In this document: positions 1-8,790 of the stretch, piece after piece
Layout: the number at the start of each line of letters is the position of its first letter
Position numbering within the stretch: the first letter of the stretch is position 1
DNA from: Diaphorobacter sp. HDW4B
GTDB lineage: Bacteria > Pseudomonadota > Gammaproteobacteria > Burkholderiales > Burkholderiaceae_C
Direction of reading: 5' to 3'
Length of the DNA stretch: 64,000 nucleotides
NCBI RefSeq assembly: GCF_011305535.1
Contig: NZ_CP049906.1
Span: 496,001-560,000 of the forward strand
Program-made: the position numbers and the translations under genes
The notes under the pieces: generated by a model
What the model saw: the letters and a program-made list of their open reading frames with translations, nothing else
Told to the model about the DNA's origin: nothing
Database searches by the model: none

Positions 1-1
1 T

Positions 2-1237
2 ATTACTATCAATGATGTACTCGCGGCGGAGCAGCGGCTCGCCCGTTTTGCGCCATTGCTGCAAAAGTTGTTCCCTGAGCTGGAAATGAGCAAGGGGATG
101 GTCGAATCTCCTTTGCTGGCACTGCCTGCTGAAGTCGTGACCAAGGGCGCTGGCGATCATGGGCATTTTTGGGTGAAGGCCGATCACCAGCTCGCGGTGG
201 CAGGATCGGTGAAAGCACGCGGCGGCTTTCATGAGGTGCTGGAGTTTGCCGAGGGCGTTGCACTGAGTCATGGATTGCTGAAGGATGGCGACGGGTACGA
301 GGTGCTGGCGTCGAGCACGGCAAGAGAGTGCTTTGCACGCTACGAAGTCGCGGTGGGATCGACTGGCAATCTCGGCATGAGCATCGGGATCATGTCGGCG
401 GCGTTGGGCTTCAAGGCCAGCGTGCACATGTCGGCAGAGGCCAAGGAGTGGAAGAAGCGCTTGCTGCGCAGTCATGGCGTGATCGTGCATGAGTATCCGG
501 GCGACTACGGGCAGGCGGTTGCCATTGGCCGCGAGCAGGCGAGCAGCAATCCGTTGGCGCATTTCGTGGATGATGAAAAGTCGACCTCGCTGTTCTGCGG
601 GTACGCCGTTGCGGCGCTGCGCCTTCAGCGGCAGTTGCTGGAATTGAACGTCCGCGTGGATCGTGAGCATCCGCTGTTCGTCTACATCCCTTGCGGTGTG
701 GGTGGCGCACCCGGCGGGGTCTGTTATGGCCTCAAGCATGTGTTCGGGGACCATGTGCACTGCTTCTTTGTGGAGCCGGAAGATTCCTCCTGTTTTCTGG
801 TGCGCATGCAGCATCCCGATGCGGAAGGCATCAGCATCTACGACGCGGGGCAGCACAACAAGACCATCGCCGACGGGCTGGCTGTGCCACAGGCGTCCGA
901 GTTGGTCTATCCGTTGATGCGCACCCGTCTGGCGGGCATGGTTGTTGCAACCGATGAACGCATGTTGGTGGATCTGTGGCAATTGAAGAGCATGGCTGGC
1001 CTGAAGGTGGAGCCTTCTGCGGCCGCAGCGGTGAGTGGCCCTCGCGCGCTGCTGTGTACCGAGGTGGGGCAGCAGTATCTGCAGGCCAGCGGACTCGCGC
1101 CTTTCATGTCTGCCGCCAATCACATCGTATGGACCACGGGTGGCACCTTGATGCCAACCGATGAGTTCGATCGCTTGTTTGCTCAAGGCCAGCAATTGGC
1201 CAGCCAATCATTTGCATGTGAGCCCAGTGCTGCATGA
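2..1237 (+). CDS. dsdA: D-serine ammonia-lyase (D-serine dehydratase), 5' end missing
   Basis: PLP enzyme that deaminates D-serine to pyruvate and ammonia in the cytoplasm. The reading frame is open from the first bases of the window, and the residues before the first possible start already match the family (NDVLAAEQRLARFAP), so the true start lies upstream; 411 residues are visible of about 440 usual. The PLP-lysine motif AGSVKARGG, the phosphate loop STGNLGMSIG and the glycine loop PCGVGGAPGG are all present, so it looks functional. It ends 55 bp before the peptide-transporter receptor gene on the same strand, which suggests one operon. The family assignment is firm; a related D-threonine/D-amino-acid lyase substrate cannot be excluded. 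Confidence 0.93.
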   Translation: MTINDVLAAEQRLARFAPLLQKLFPELEMSKGMVESPLLALPAEVVTKGAGDHGHFWVKADHQLAVAGSVKARGGFHEVLEFAEGVALSHGLLKDGDGYEVLASSTARECFARYEVAVGSTGNLGMSIGIMSAALGFKASVHMSAEAKEWKKRLLRSHGVIVHEYPGDYGQAVAIGREQASSNPLAHFVDDEKSTSLFCGYAVAALRLQRQLLELNVRVDREHPLFVYIPCGVGGAPGGVCYGLKHVFGDHVHCFFVEPEDSSCFLVRMQHPDAEGISIYDAGQHNKTIADGLAVPQASELVYPLMRTRLAGMVVATDERMLVDLWQLKSMAGLKVEPSAAAAVSGPRALLCTEVGQQYLQASGLAPFMSAANHIVWTTGGTLMPTDEFDRLFAQGQQLASQSFACEPSAA

Positions 1238-1292
1238 CCCGTGTTTCCCAAAGCGTTTGCGCACACCATTTTTCAACCAGGAGGATGAGACC

Positions 1293-2876
1293 ATGACCCG
1301 AGCTTTCCATCATTTGAGCAAGGCCGCGATTGCGGTGTCGTTGGTGACCTGCGGACTGATGTCCGTGGCGCAGACCAAGACCACGATCAATGCGGTGATG
1401 CACTCGCCCCTGCGCGTGCTGGACCCGATCATCACCACGGCACACATCACGCGCAATCACGGGTACATGATCTATGACACCTTGCTCGCCACCGACAAGG
1501 ACAGCAAGATTCGCCCTCAGATGGTGCAGGACTGGAAGGCTTCCGATGATGGTCGCACCTACACCTTCAAGTTGCGCGACGGTTTGAAGTGGCACGATGG
1601 AGCGCCCGTCACTGCAGAGGACTGCGTCGCCTCCATCAAGCGCTGGGCCACGCAGGACAAGATGGGCCAGTTGCTCACCAGCGAAATGACGGGCATGAAA
1701 GTGGTGGATGCCTCCACGTTCCAGATCTCGATGAAGGAGCCCAGCGATCTCGCCGTGCGTGCACTGGCCAAGCCCAGTGGCGTGGCGCCGTTCATGATGC
1801 CCAAGCGGATTGCGGACACACCACCCACACAGGCGATCACGCAGTACATCGGCTCCGGTCCGTTCAAGATGGTCACGGCCGAGTTCAAGCCGGGCGTGCA
1901 GGTGGTCTACGAAAAGAACACGGACTACGTGCCGCGCGCCGAGCCTGCAAGCGGTCTGGCCGGTGGCAAGAAGGTGCTCGTCGATCGCGTGAAGTGGATC
2001 GCGACGCCGGACGCAATGACGTCGGTGAATGCGCTGGCCAATGGCGAAGTGGACTATCTCGAGCAGGTGCCGTTCGATCTGGAGCCCATCGTCAGCGCGA
2101 ACAAGGACATCACCATCAAGGTGCTGGACCCACAGGGCTACCAGACCGTGATGCGCATGAACTTCCTGCATGCACCGTTCAACAACAAGAAGATCCGTCA
2201 GGCCGCCATGTACGCGGTGGGGCAGGAGCCGGTGCTGCAGGCAGTGATCGGCAATCCCAAGTACTACAAGACCTGTGCCGCGCTGTTCGGCTGCGAAGGT
2301 CCGTACGCCAGCCAGGAGGGTGCGGATGTCACCATCAAGGCCAACCCGAAGAAGGCCCAGGAGCTGCTCAAGGAAGCTGGATATGACGGCACCCCCGTCG
2401 TGATTCTGCAGCCGACCGACACGCCTTCGGTGAACTCTCAGCCGGTGGTGATCGGTCAGGCGCTGCGCGCGGCTGGCTTCAAGGTCGAGATGCAGGCCAT
2501 GGACTGGCAGACCGTGGTGACCCGCCGCGCCGTGCAGGCTCCGGTGAAGGAGGGCGGTTGGAACATCTTCGCCACGAACAACGTGATGGCCGAAGCGTCC
2601 GATCCACTGCGTGCCTTCGGCGTTGCTGCGAACGGCAAGGGGGCATGGTTCGGTTGGCCTGATGTGCCGGAGATCGAACGTCTGCGCGTGGCGTTCTCGC
2701 GCACTCCCGACGAGGCCAAGCGCAAGGAGTTTGCCGGGCAGATCCAGAAGCTGGTGATCGATGAAGGCGTGCTGCTGCCCATGGGCCAGTACTACGTGCC
2801 TGCCGCTTATCGCAAGAGCCTGAGCGGTGCGCTGGAGTCGCCCGTGCCGGTGTTCTGGAACATCCAGAAGAAGTAA
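1293..2876 (+). CDS. Peptide ABC transporter, periplasmic substrate-binding protein (family 5, DppA/OppA-like)
   Basis: Extracellular solute-binding protein of 527 residues that delivers ligand to the permeases encoded next. I chose the ATG at 1293 because AGGAGG lies just upstream and the protein then begins with a typical signal peptide (residues 1-25, ending ...LMSVAQ); a longer frame from 1161 would run into dsdA. The body has the family-5 pattern: YDTLLATD near the N-terminus, KLRDGLKWHDGAPVTAEDCV, and a C-terminal lobe suited to peptides or oligosaccharides. First gene of a canonical receptor-permease-permease-ATPase set. The ligand is not readable from sequence; neighbours (DsdA, M81 peptidase) suggest a peptide, possibly one with D-residues. 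Confidence 0.93.
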   Translation: MTRAFHHLSKAAIAVSLVTCGLMSVAQTKTTINAVMHSPLRVLDPIITTAHITRNHGYMIYDTLLATDKDSKIRPQMVQDWKASDDGRTYTFKLRDGLKWHDGAPVTAEDCVASIKRWATQDKMGQLLTSEMTGMKVVDASTFQISMKEPSDLAVRALAKPSGVAPFMMPKRIADTPPTQAITQYIGSGPFKMVTAEFKPGVQVVYEKNTDYVPRAEPASGLAGGKKVLVDRVKWIATPDAMTSVNALANGEVDYLEQVPFDLEPIVSANKDITIKVLDPQGYQTVMRMNFLHAPFNNKKIRQAAMYAVGQEPVLQAVIGNPKYYKTCAALFGCEGPYASQEGADVTIKANPKKAQELLKEAGYDGTPVVILQPTDTPSVNSQPVVIGQALRAAGFKVEMQAMDWQTVVTRRAVQAPVKEGGWNIFATNNVMAEASDPLRAFGVAANGKGAWFGWPDVPEIERLRVAFSRTPDEAKRKEFAGQIQKLVIDEGVLLPMGQYYVPAAYRKSLSGALESPVPVFWNIQKK

Positions 2877-2909
2877 TCACGTCTCAGGCAACCAAGAGAG
2901 TCAACCGTC

Positions 2910-3851
2910 ATGTTCGCGTTCATACTGAAACGTATGGCAGCCGCGCTGCCAGTGATGGCTGTGGTAGCAGCCGTCGTTTTCGCCATCCTCCGGCTCACCC
3001 CCGGAGATCCTGCCGCGATCCTGGCGGGTGACTCTGCCACGCCCGAGCAGCTCGATGCGATTCGCAAGAATCTGGGGCTCGACCAGCCGATCTATCTGCA
3101 GTTCATTCAATGGATCGGCCATCTGCTGCAGGGCGATTTCGGGACCTCGTTGCTGTCGGGAACGTCGGTGGTGGAGATGATCGGCCAGCGCATGGGACCG
3201 TCGATTGCGCTGTGCATCAGCACCATCATCGTCGCCATCGTGGTAGCCATTCCACTGGGCGTGCTGGCCGCATGGCGTCAGGGCAAGCTGCTTGACCGCA
3301 TGGTGATGGCTGCCTCGGTTCTGGGGTTCTCCATCCCGGTGTTCGTCACGGGCTACGTGCTGATCCTGACCTTCTCGCTGGGGCTGGGCTGGTTTCCGGT
3401 GCAAGGCTACAAGCCGCTGGAAGAGGGCATTCTGCCGTTTCTGCGGTCCATCACCTTGCCCACGTTGGCGCTCAGTACGGTCTACATCGCGCTGATCGCC
3501 CGCATCACCCGCACCAGCGTGATCGAAGTGATGAACGAAGACTTCATCCGCACGGCGCGCGCCAAAGGTCTGGGTGAACGCGCCGTGCTGCTGGGGCATG
3601 CGCTGCGCAATGCCGCGGTGCCCATCGTCACCATCATTGGCGTGGGCGTTGCGATGCTGATCGGTGGCGTGGTGGTGACCGAGTCGGTCTTCAATCTTCC
3701 CGGGCTTGGCCGATTGGTGGTGGAGGCCGTGCTGGCGCGCGACTATCCCGTCATTCAGGGCCTGATCCTGCTGTTTGCGTTGGTCTATGTGCTGATCAAT
3801 CTGCTGGTGGACGTGTCGTACACCATCTTCGATCCACGGATTCGTTATTGA
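2910..3851 (+). CDS. Peptide ABC transporter permease 1 (DppB-like)
   Basis: Inner-membrane permease of 313 residues, the usual length for the DppB/OppB family. It starts with the membrane-embedded MFAFILKRM segment, has a periplasmic loop with LTPGDPAAILAG and LGLDQPIYLQF, then the transport domain with further membrane helices. The EAA loop that contacts the ATPase is visible as MNEDFIRTARAKGLGE. It follows the receptor gene by 33 bp and its stop sits 11 bp before the ATG of the second permease, so it is co-transcribed. Confidence 0.95.
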   Translation: MFAFILKRMAAALPVMAVVAAVVFAILRLTPGDPAAILAGDSATPEQLDAIRKNLGLDQPIYLQFIQWIGHLLQGDFGTSLLSGTSVVEMIGQRMGPSIALCISTIIVAIVVAIPLGVLAAWRQGKLLDRMVMAASVLGFSIPVFVTGYVLILTFSLGLGWFPVQGYKPLEEGILPFLRSITLPTLALSTVYIALIARITRTSVIEVMNEDFIRTARAKGLGERAVLLGHALRNAAVPIVTIIGVGVAMLIGGVVVTESVFNLPGLGRLVVEAVLARDYPVIQGLILLFALVYVLINLLVDVSYTIFDPRIRY

Positions 3852-3862
3852 GGTGCTTCAGC

Positions 3863-4762
3863 ATGTCCCAAGTTTCTTTGTCTCCTGCTGCGGCACCTGA
3901 ATCCACTGCCGAGTCGAGCGCGTCACCGACGCGCGCGCATCTCATCGCCACGCTCAAGAGCTGGCCGGTGATGCTGTCGCTGGTGGTGTTGATCGGGCTG
4001 GTGCTGGTTGCCATCTGTGCGCCGCTGCTCAGTTCCATCGACCCCACCGAGATCAATCCTGCCCAGCGTCTCAAACCCATCACGGCCGAGCACTGGCTTG
4101 GCACCGATGCTTTCGGTCGCGATGTCTACACACGCATTCTGTATGGCGCACGGGTGTCGTTGCTGGTGGGCTTGGGAGTGGCCGCCTTCAGCTTGGTCGT
4201 TGGCTTGTTCGTGGGCGTGCTGGCCGGATATTTTCGCTGGGTCGATGCCATCGTCATGCGCGTCATGGACGGGCTGATGGCGATTCCAGGCATTCTGCTC
4301 GCGATTGCACTGGTGTCGCTGTCGGGGTCCAGTCTGCTCACGGTGCTCATCGCAATCACGGTTCCCGAGGTGCCGCGCGTGGTGCGTCTGGTGCGTGGCG
4401 TGATCCTGAGCGTGCGCAACGAATCCTATGTGGAGGCCGCGCAGACACTGGGCACTCCGCTGCCAACGCTGATGATGCGCCATCTGGTGCCCAACACCAT
4501 CGCACCGCTGATCGTGCAGTGCACCTACATCTTCGCGTCGGCCATTCTGACCGAAGCCATCCTGAGTTTCCTGGGTGCGGGCGTGCCGCCGGAAACATCG
4601 TCCTGGGGCAACATCATGGCGGAGGGGCGTGCCTACTTTCAGCTCTTCCCTGGACTGGTGCTGTATCCCGGCGTGCTGCTTTCTCTGACAGTGCTGAGCG
4701 TGAACCTGCTTGGCGATGCCTTGCGCGATTCGCTGGATCCGCGCATGGCCAAACGCATGTGA
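3863..4762 (+). CDS. Peptide ABC transporter permease 2 (DppC-like)
   Basis: Inner-membrane permease of 299 residues from the ATG at 3863; GAGGTG upstream is the likely ribosome site, while the TTG at 3848 overlaps the previous stop and is less likely. A hydrophilic N-terminal tail of about 35 residues precedes the first membrane segment, as in DppC. Family marks are the LGTDAFGRDVYTRILYGARVS block and the EAA loop NESYVEAAQTLGTPLP. It pairs with the preceding permease to form the channel. A hexanucleotide repeat array separates it from the ATPase gene. Confidence 0.95.
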   Translation: MSQVSLSPAAAPESTAESSASPTRAHLIATLKSWPVMLSLVVLIGLVLVAICAPLLSSIDPTEINPAQRLKPITAEHWLGTDAFGRDVYTRILYGARVSLLVGLGVAAFSLVVGLFVGVLAGYFRWVDAIVMRVMDGLMAIPGILLAIALVSLSGSSLLTVLIAITVPEVPRVVRLVRGVILSVRNESYVEAAQTLGTPLPTLMMRHLVPNTIAPLIVQCTYIFASAILTEAILSFLGAGVPPETSSWGNIMAEGRAYFQLFPGLVLYPGVLLSLTVLSVNLLGDALRDSLDPRMAKRM

Positions 4763-4772
4763 CTTCGTTCAA

Positions 4773-4813
4773 GGTTCAGGTTCAGGTTCAGGTTCAGGTT
4801 CAGGTTCAGTTCA
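4773..4813 (+). repeat. Tandem GGTTCA hexamer array between permease and ATPase genes
   Basis: Six perfect copies of GGTTCA run from 4773 to 4808, followed by a degenerate five-base copy (GTTCA, 4809-4813). The array fills most of the 63-bp gap between the permease stop and the ATPase start at 4826. It is outside both reading frames, so copy-number change would alter spacing or mRNA structure, not the frame. No other array like it was noticed in the window. Confidence 0.95.
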
Positions 4814-4825
4814 GGGAATAAGGCA

Positions 4826-6511
4826 ATGAATACGCAAGAGCAAACGGCAAGCAAAGTGGTTCTCTCCGTCAAGGATCTGAACATTCAGCTCAAAGGCAGC
4901 ACGGATGCGGCCGGACAGCCCAAGCTGCTGGTGCAGGGCCTGAATCTTCAGGTGCGCGCGGGCGAGACGCTGTGCATCGTCGGAGAGTCGGGTTCGGGCA
5001 AGTCGCTGACATCGCTTGCCATCATGGGACTGCTCCCGGCCGACAGCCTGCAGGTGTCATCGGGCGCGATCAATCTGGAAGGCAAGAATCTTCTGCAACT
5101 CAATGCTGGCCAGATGCGCGCGTTGCGTGCGTCGCAGTTGGCGATGGTGTTTCAGGAACCGATGACGGCGCTGAATCCTGTGCATCGCGTGGGCAAGCAG
5201 ATCGAGGAAGTGCTCAAGCTGCACACCAACCTGAGCGCAGCGCAGCGCCGAGCAAGGGTGCTGGAAACGCTGGAGGCGGTGCATCTGCCGGACATCCGGC
5301 GCATCTACGATTCATTCCCGCATCAGCTGTCGGGTGGGCAGCGCCAGCGCATCGTGATCGCGATGGCGCTGATTCTCAAGCCGCGCTTGTTGATCGCCGA
5401 TGAGCCGACCACGGCCCTCGATGTGACCACGCAAAAGCAGATTCTGGCGCTGATCAGCGAGCTGCAGCACAAGCATGGAACGGCGGTGATCTTCATCACG
5501 CACGACTTCGGCGTGGTGGCGGAGATCGCAGATCGCATTCTGGTCATGAACAAAGGCAAGGTGGTCGAGACGGGCTTGCGCGAGCAGATTCTGGCAGCGC
5601 CCGAGCAGGAATACACCCGCATGCTGGTGTCGTCCGTGCCCAGCCTCGTGCCGCATTCGCGTGTGCAGCCACAGTCGGACGCGGTGTTGGAAGTGAAGGC
5701 GCTGGAAAAGCTCTATCCCAAGGCCAAGGGCTTTCTGCGGAAACCGGAAATGGTCCACGCGGCCAACGACGTGGCGCTGACCTTGCGACGCGGCGAGATT
5801 CTGGGCATCGTGGGCGAATCGGGGTCGGGCAAATCGACGGTCGCGCGTTGCATCATGCGGCTCATCGATCCAAGCTCCGGCGAAATTCGCCTCAAGGGCG
5901 ATGACATCACGACACTCGGTCGCCGAGCGTTGCTGCCACTTCGCAAACGTATCCAGATCGTTTTTCAGGACCCATACCGCAGCCTGAACCCACGTCGGCG
6001 CATCGGCGACTCGGTGATCGAAGGGCTCGTCAACTACGGCATGCCGCGCGAAGAAGCGCTTGAAAAGGCCCGGCAGGCGATGGACATGGTGGGTTTGCCA
6101 AGGCAGGCGCTTGATCGTTATCCGCACCAGTTCTCGGGCGGACAACGCCAGCGCATCTGCATTGCACGTGCCTTGGTGATGGAGCCGGATGTGCTGGTTG
6201 CCGACGAGGCGGTCTCGGCACTGGATGTGTCGGTGCAAGCGCAGGTGCTGGGCTTGCTCGAAGAGGTGCGTTCGCGGGTGGGGGTGGGCGTGCTGTTCAT
6301 CACGCATGACCTGCGTGTGGCCGCACAGATCTGCGACTCCATCATCGTGATGAAGAGTGGTTGCATCGTCGAGTCGGGAACCGTGCAGCAGGTGCTGGGC
6401 AAGCCTGAACATGCCTACACGCAAGCGCTGATCGATGCGGCACCCGGCCGACACTGGGATTTTCAGAACTTCCGCGCGTTTGAACCAGCGCAAGCGGCAC
6501 TGGCCAATTGA
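4826..6511 (+). CDS. Fused dipeptide ABC transporter ATPase (DppD-DppF type)
   Basis: Cytoplasmic ATPase of 561 residues carrying two complete nucleotide-binding domains in one chain, as in GsiA-like proteins. Domain 1 has Walker A GESGSGKS, signature LSGGQRQRI and Walker B LLIADEPTTALD; domain 2 repeats these as GESGSGKS, FSGGQRQRI and VLVADEAVSALD. The Walker B glutamate is kept in both, so both sites should hydrolyse ATP. Each half ends with the oligopeptide-transporter C-terminal segment (around PEQEYTRMLVSSVPS and PEHAYTQALIDAAPG). It completes the transporter begun at 1293. Confidence 0.95.
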   Translation: MNTQEQTASKVVLSVKDLNIQLKGSTDAAGQPKLLVQGLNLQVRAGETLCIVGESGSGKSLTSLAIMGLLPADSLQVSSGAINLEGKNLLQLNAGQMRALRASQLAMVFQEPMTALNPVHRVGKQIEEVLKLHTNLSAAQRRARVLETLEAVHLPDIRRIYDSFPHQLSGGQRQRIVIAMALILKPRLLIADEPTTALDVTTQKQILALISELQHKHGTAVIFITHDFGVVAEIADRILVMNKGKVVETGLREQILAAPEQEYTRMLVSSVPSLVPHSRVQPQSDAVLEVKALEKLYPKAKGFLRKPEMVHAANDVALTLRRGEILGIVGESGSGKSTVARCIMRLIDPSSGEIRLKGDDITTLGRRALLPLRKRIQIVFQDPYRSLNPRRRIGDSVIEGLVNYGMPREEALEKARQAMDMVGLPRQALDRYPHQFSGGQRQRICIARALVMEPDVLVADEAVSALDVSVQAQVLGLLEEVRSRVGVGVLFITHDLRVAAQICDSIIVMKSGCIVESGTVQQVLGKPEHAYTQALIDAAPGRHWDFQNFRAFEPAQAALAN

Positions 6512-6565
6512 TTTCGTTGACGTTGCAGACCCTGTGACGCTCCATTTTTCTTAGAAGAGGACACC

Positions 6566-8068
6566 ATGGCGAAAATTGTGTATGGCGGTTTCCAACACGA
6601 GACCAACACCTTTGCTCCCGACCTGGCGGACTGGGCCGCTTTCCAGGCTGGCGGCGGTTGGCCCGGAATGGTCTCCGGCGACAAGCTCTGGGACGCCATT
6701 CGCGGCTCCAACATTCCTGCCGCAGGCTTTGTCGAAAAGGCGCTCGCTGCGGGTGACGAGTTGGTCCCCACGACCTGGTGCGCAGCCAGTCCGTCCGCTC
6801 ATGTCGAACGCGAGACCTATGAGCGCATCGCGCAGATGATCCTGAACGGCATCGAAGCGGCCCTGCCCGTGGACGCGGTCTACCTTGATCTCCACGGCGC
6901 CATGGTGGCACAGCATTTCGATGATGGAGAAGGCGAATTGCTGCGCCGCGTACGTGCATTGGTGGGCGACAAAGTGGCTGTGGTCGCCAGCCTCGACCTG
7001 CATGCCAACGTCACCACGCAGATGCTGGAAAGCGCGGACATTCTGGTGGCGTACAGAACCTACCCGCACGTCGATATGTTCGATACTGGCGTGCGTGCCT
7101 ACGGGTTGCTGACACGCCGCCTGAAGACCGGCCACCGGCCCGCGCTGGCGGTCAAGCGCCTGCCTTATCTGGTGCCCATCTGCTGGCAATGCACCGACAT
7201 CGAACCGGCCCGCAGCCTGTATCGTCAAATGGAGCAGACGGAAACCCCTGATACCCATCTGTCGTTTGCCACAGGCTTCCCGGCAGCGGATTTCCCCGAA
7301 TGCTCGCCCGTGCTCTGGGCCTATGCGGACACGAAGGCAGAAGCCGAAGCGCTGCTTACCCCGGTCGCTCAGGCCGCGCTGGATGCTGAATCACGTTTTG
7401 CTGGCAAGCTCTTCGACCCAGAAGAAGCCGTGCGCTACGCACAGTCGCATGCCGGCAGTGGAAAGCCGACGATCATTGCAGATGCGCAGGACAATCCCGG
7501 CGCTGGCAGCAATTCGGACTCCACCGGTATGCTGCGCGCGCTGGTCGCCTGCAAGGCTGTCAATGCCGCCATTGGTCTGATCGTCGATGCGGATTCCGCT
7601 GCCAAGGCCCATCAAGCAGGCGAAGGCAACCGCGTGCGACTTGCGCTGGGCGGCAAGTCCGGCATTGCTGACGACGCGCCATTCGAGGCAGAGTTCGTGG
7701 TCGAAAAACTCTCGGATGGCCACGTCAATGCGACCGGACCTTACTACCGAGGCTTCAAGCTGCATCTGGGCCTGTCCGCTTGCCTTCGTATCGACGGCGT
7801 GCGCATCGTCGTGGCATCACAAAAGGTGCAGATGGCAGATCAGGCCATGTTCCGTTTCGTCGGCATCGAGCCCACGGCGCAGGACATTCTGGTCGTGAAG
7901 AGCGCAGTACATTTTCGCGCAGACTACACACCCATCGGCCGCGAAATCATCGTTGCGGCAGCACCGGGTTCCATGCCCATGGTTCTGGAGAATCTTCCCT
8001 GGACCAAGCTTGCGCCGGGTATTCGGATTGATCCGTGTGGGAAGGTGTTCGAGCCTGTGGCCGCCTGA
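6566..8068 (+). CDS. M81-family metallopeptidase (MlrC-like)
   Basis: Protein of 500 residues, the normal length of the MlrC/DUF1485 family; MlrC itself is the zinc peptidase for the last steps of microcystin breakdown. The N-terminus GGFQHETNTFAP is the family hallmark, and the VYLDLHGAMV, SLDLHAN and TYPHVDMFDTG blocks carry the likely metal and active-site residues. The C-terminal domain has DAQDNPGAGSNSDST. AGAGGA precedes the ATG. It lies 54 bp behind the fused ATPase on the same strand, so it probably hydrolyses what the transporter imports. Substrate is unknown; MlrC relatives occur in many bacteria that never meet microcystin. Confidence 0.88.
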   Translation: MAKIVYGGFQHETNTFAPDLADWAAFQAGGGWPGMVSGDKLWDAIRGSNIPAAGFVEKALAAGDELVPTTWCAASPSAHVERETYERIAQMILNGIEAALPVDAVYLDLHGAMVAQHFDDGEGELLRRVRALVGDKVAVVASLDLHANVTTQMLESADILVAYRTYPHVDMFDTGVRAYGLLTRRLKTGHRPALAVKRLPYLVPICWQCTDIEPARSLYRQMEQTETPDTHLSFATGFPAADFPECSPVLWAYADTKAEAEALLTPVAQAALDAESRFAGKLFDPEEAVRYAQSHAGSGKPTIIADAQDNPGAGSNSDSTGMLRALVACKAVNAAIGLIVDADSAAKAHQAGEGNRVRLALGGKSGIADDAPFEAEFVVEKLSDGHVNATGPYYRGFKLHLGLSACLRIDGVRIVVASQKVQMADQAMFRFVGIEPTAQDILVVKSAVHFRADYTPIGREIIVAAAPGSMPMVLENLPWTKLAPGIRIDPCGKVFEPVAA

Positions 8069-8159
8069 TGAGTCGTCATTGAGTTGAGGCTTTGAGGATG
8101 AGGTGGGAACGCTCCTGAAAAGGAACTGAACCGCACACGAACTTCAAGTTGGATATCGC

Positions 8160-8183
8160 CGGGCAATGTGAACGCATTGCCCG
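8160..8183 (+). terminator. Hairpin downstream of the M81 gene, possible terminator
   Basis: Perfect 9-bp inverted repeat (CGGGCAATG and its complement) around a six-base loop, about 90 bp after the stop of the M81 gene. The following bases (ACGCGATTTCG) give only a weak T tract, so an intrinsic terminator is possible but not certain. Confidence 0.4.
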
Positions 8184-8306
8184 ACGCGATTTCGTGCTTA
8201 TCTACTTGGTTGTCTGATCCTGCTCCGCAACTCAGGTTACTGTCCAATCGCAACATTAACCCTTGTGGGCATCACGGTAGTGCTCGCTGGGCGAGAGCAT
8301 CTTTAA

Positions 8307-8573
8307 GCTCTGCTACAGCTCTTTGCTTACGGGATAACGAGCCATGTAGGTGCGAAATTTGCTGGCGATTTGCAGAAATTCTTCACAGGCTCAACGACTA
8401 AACATTTTGTTGGTCGAGCTCTTAATCGTTATCTATTTCCACTGCCGTCCTTCGCTGAGCAATCTCGCATCGTCGCCTGGGTCACGGAGTTGCGTGCCCT
8501 GTGCTGGAAACTACGAGACAAGCTGATCCAAGCGCGCGCCATACCCACGTCAGACTGGCGCAGGCATGGGTAG
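8307..8573 (+). pseudogene. Relic of type I restriction specificity subunit (HsdS C-terminal fragment)
   Basis: The frame open from 8307 reads ...FPLPSFAEQSRIVAWVTEL followed by RALCWKLRDKLIQAR. This is the HsdS conserved-region signature (proline-rich turn, AEQ-RIV, then a long helix with the ELMALCDQLE-like pattern). Only about 60 recognisable residues remain; there is no target-recognition domain, no sensible start and no hsdM or hsdR nearby. I take it as the remains of a lost restriction-modification locus. The call rests on motif recognition only. Confidence 0.6.
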
Positions 8574-8622
8574 ATCAAGCCGCATCGCTTGAAGGTGCAC
8601 GAGCAATTGTCTACGCCAAAGC

Positions 8623-8790
8623 ATGGACGAGCTACAGTCAGCATCTGCAGATGTTGATGCTCACCCCAATTTCACCCAAGCGATCAAGCGCTCTGAGCGG
8701 ACGCAGCATAGGGAATGGCTGACAAAAGCTTCTGCGGGGCAGTTCAAAGCCAAGGCGATTCACGCCTGGAAAAATGAAGGAGACAAGTAG
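8623..8790 (+). CDS. Small ORF of unknown function, 55 residues
   Basis: Open frame from the ATG at 8623 to a TAG that directly abuts the ATG of the LysR gene. The protein is charged, with WLTKASAGQFKAKAIHAWKNEG near its end, which reads like coding sequence and not random DNA. There is no convincing ribosome site and the frame has a stop at 8590 upstream. It may be the tail of another decayed gene beside the hsdS relic, or a short leader ORF coupled to the regulator. I do not recognise a family. Confidence 0.3.
   Translation: MDELQSASADVDAHPNFTQAIKRSERTQHREWLTKASAGQFKAKAIHAWKNEGDK

Noticed and set aside
1161-1292. Longer N-terminus for the peptide-binding protein
   Set aside because: It overlaps dsdA and would hide the signal peptide; the ATG at 1293 has a strong ribosome site.
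4519-4821. Alternative plus-strand frame translating through the GGTTCA array
   Set aside because: It overlaps the well-supported permease in another frame; the repeat there gives only a Val-Gln run, so it is probably not coding.
5312-6493. 393-residue minus-strand frame across the fused ATPase
   Set aside because: Shadow of the second ATPase domain; no recognisable protein pattern.
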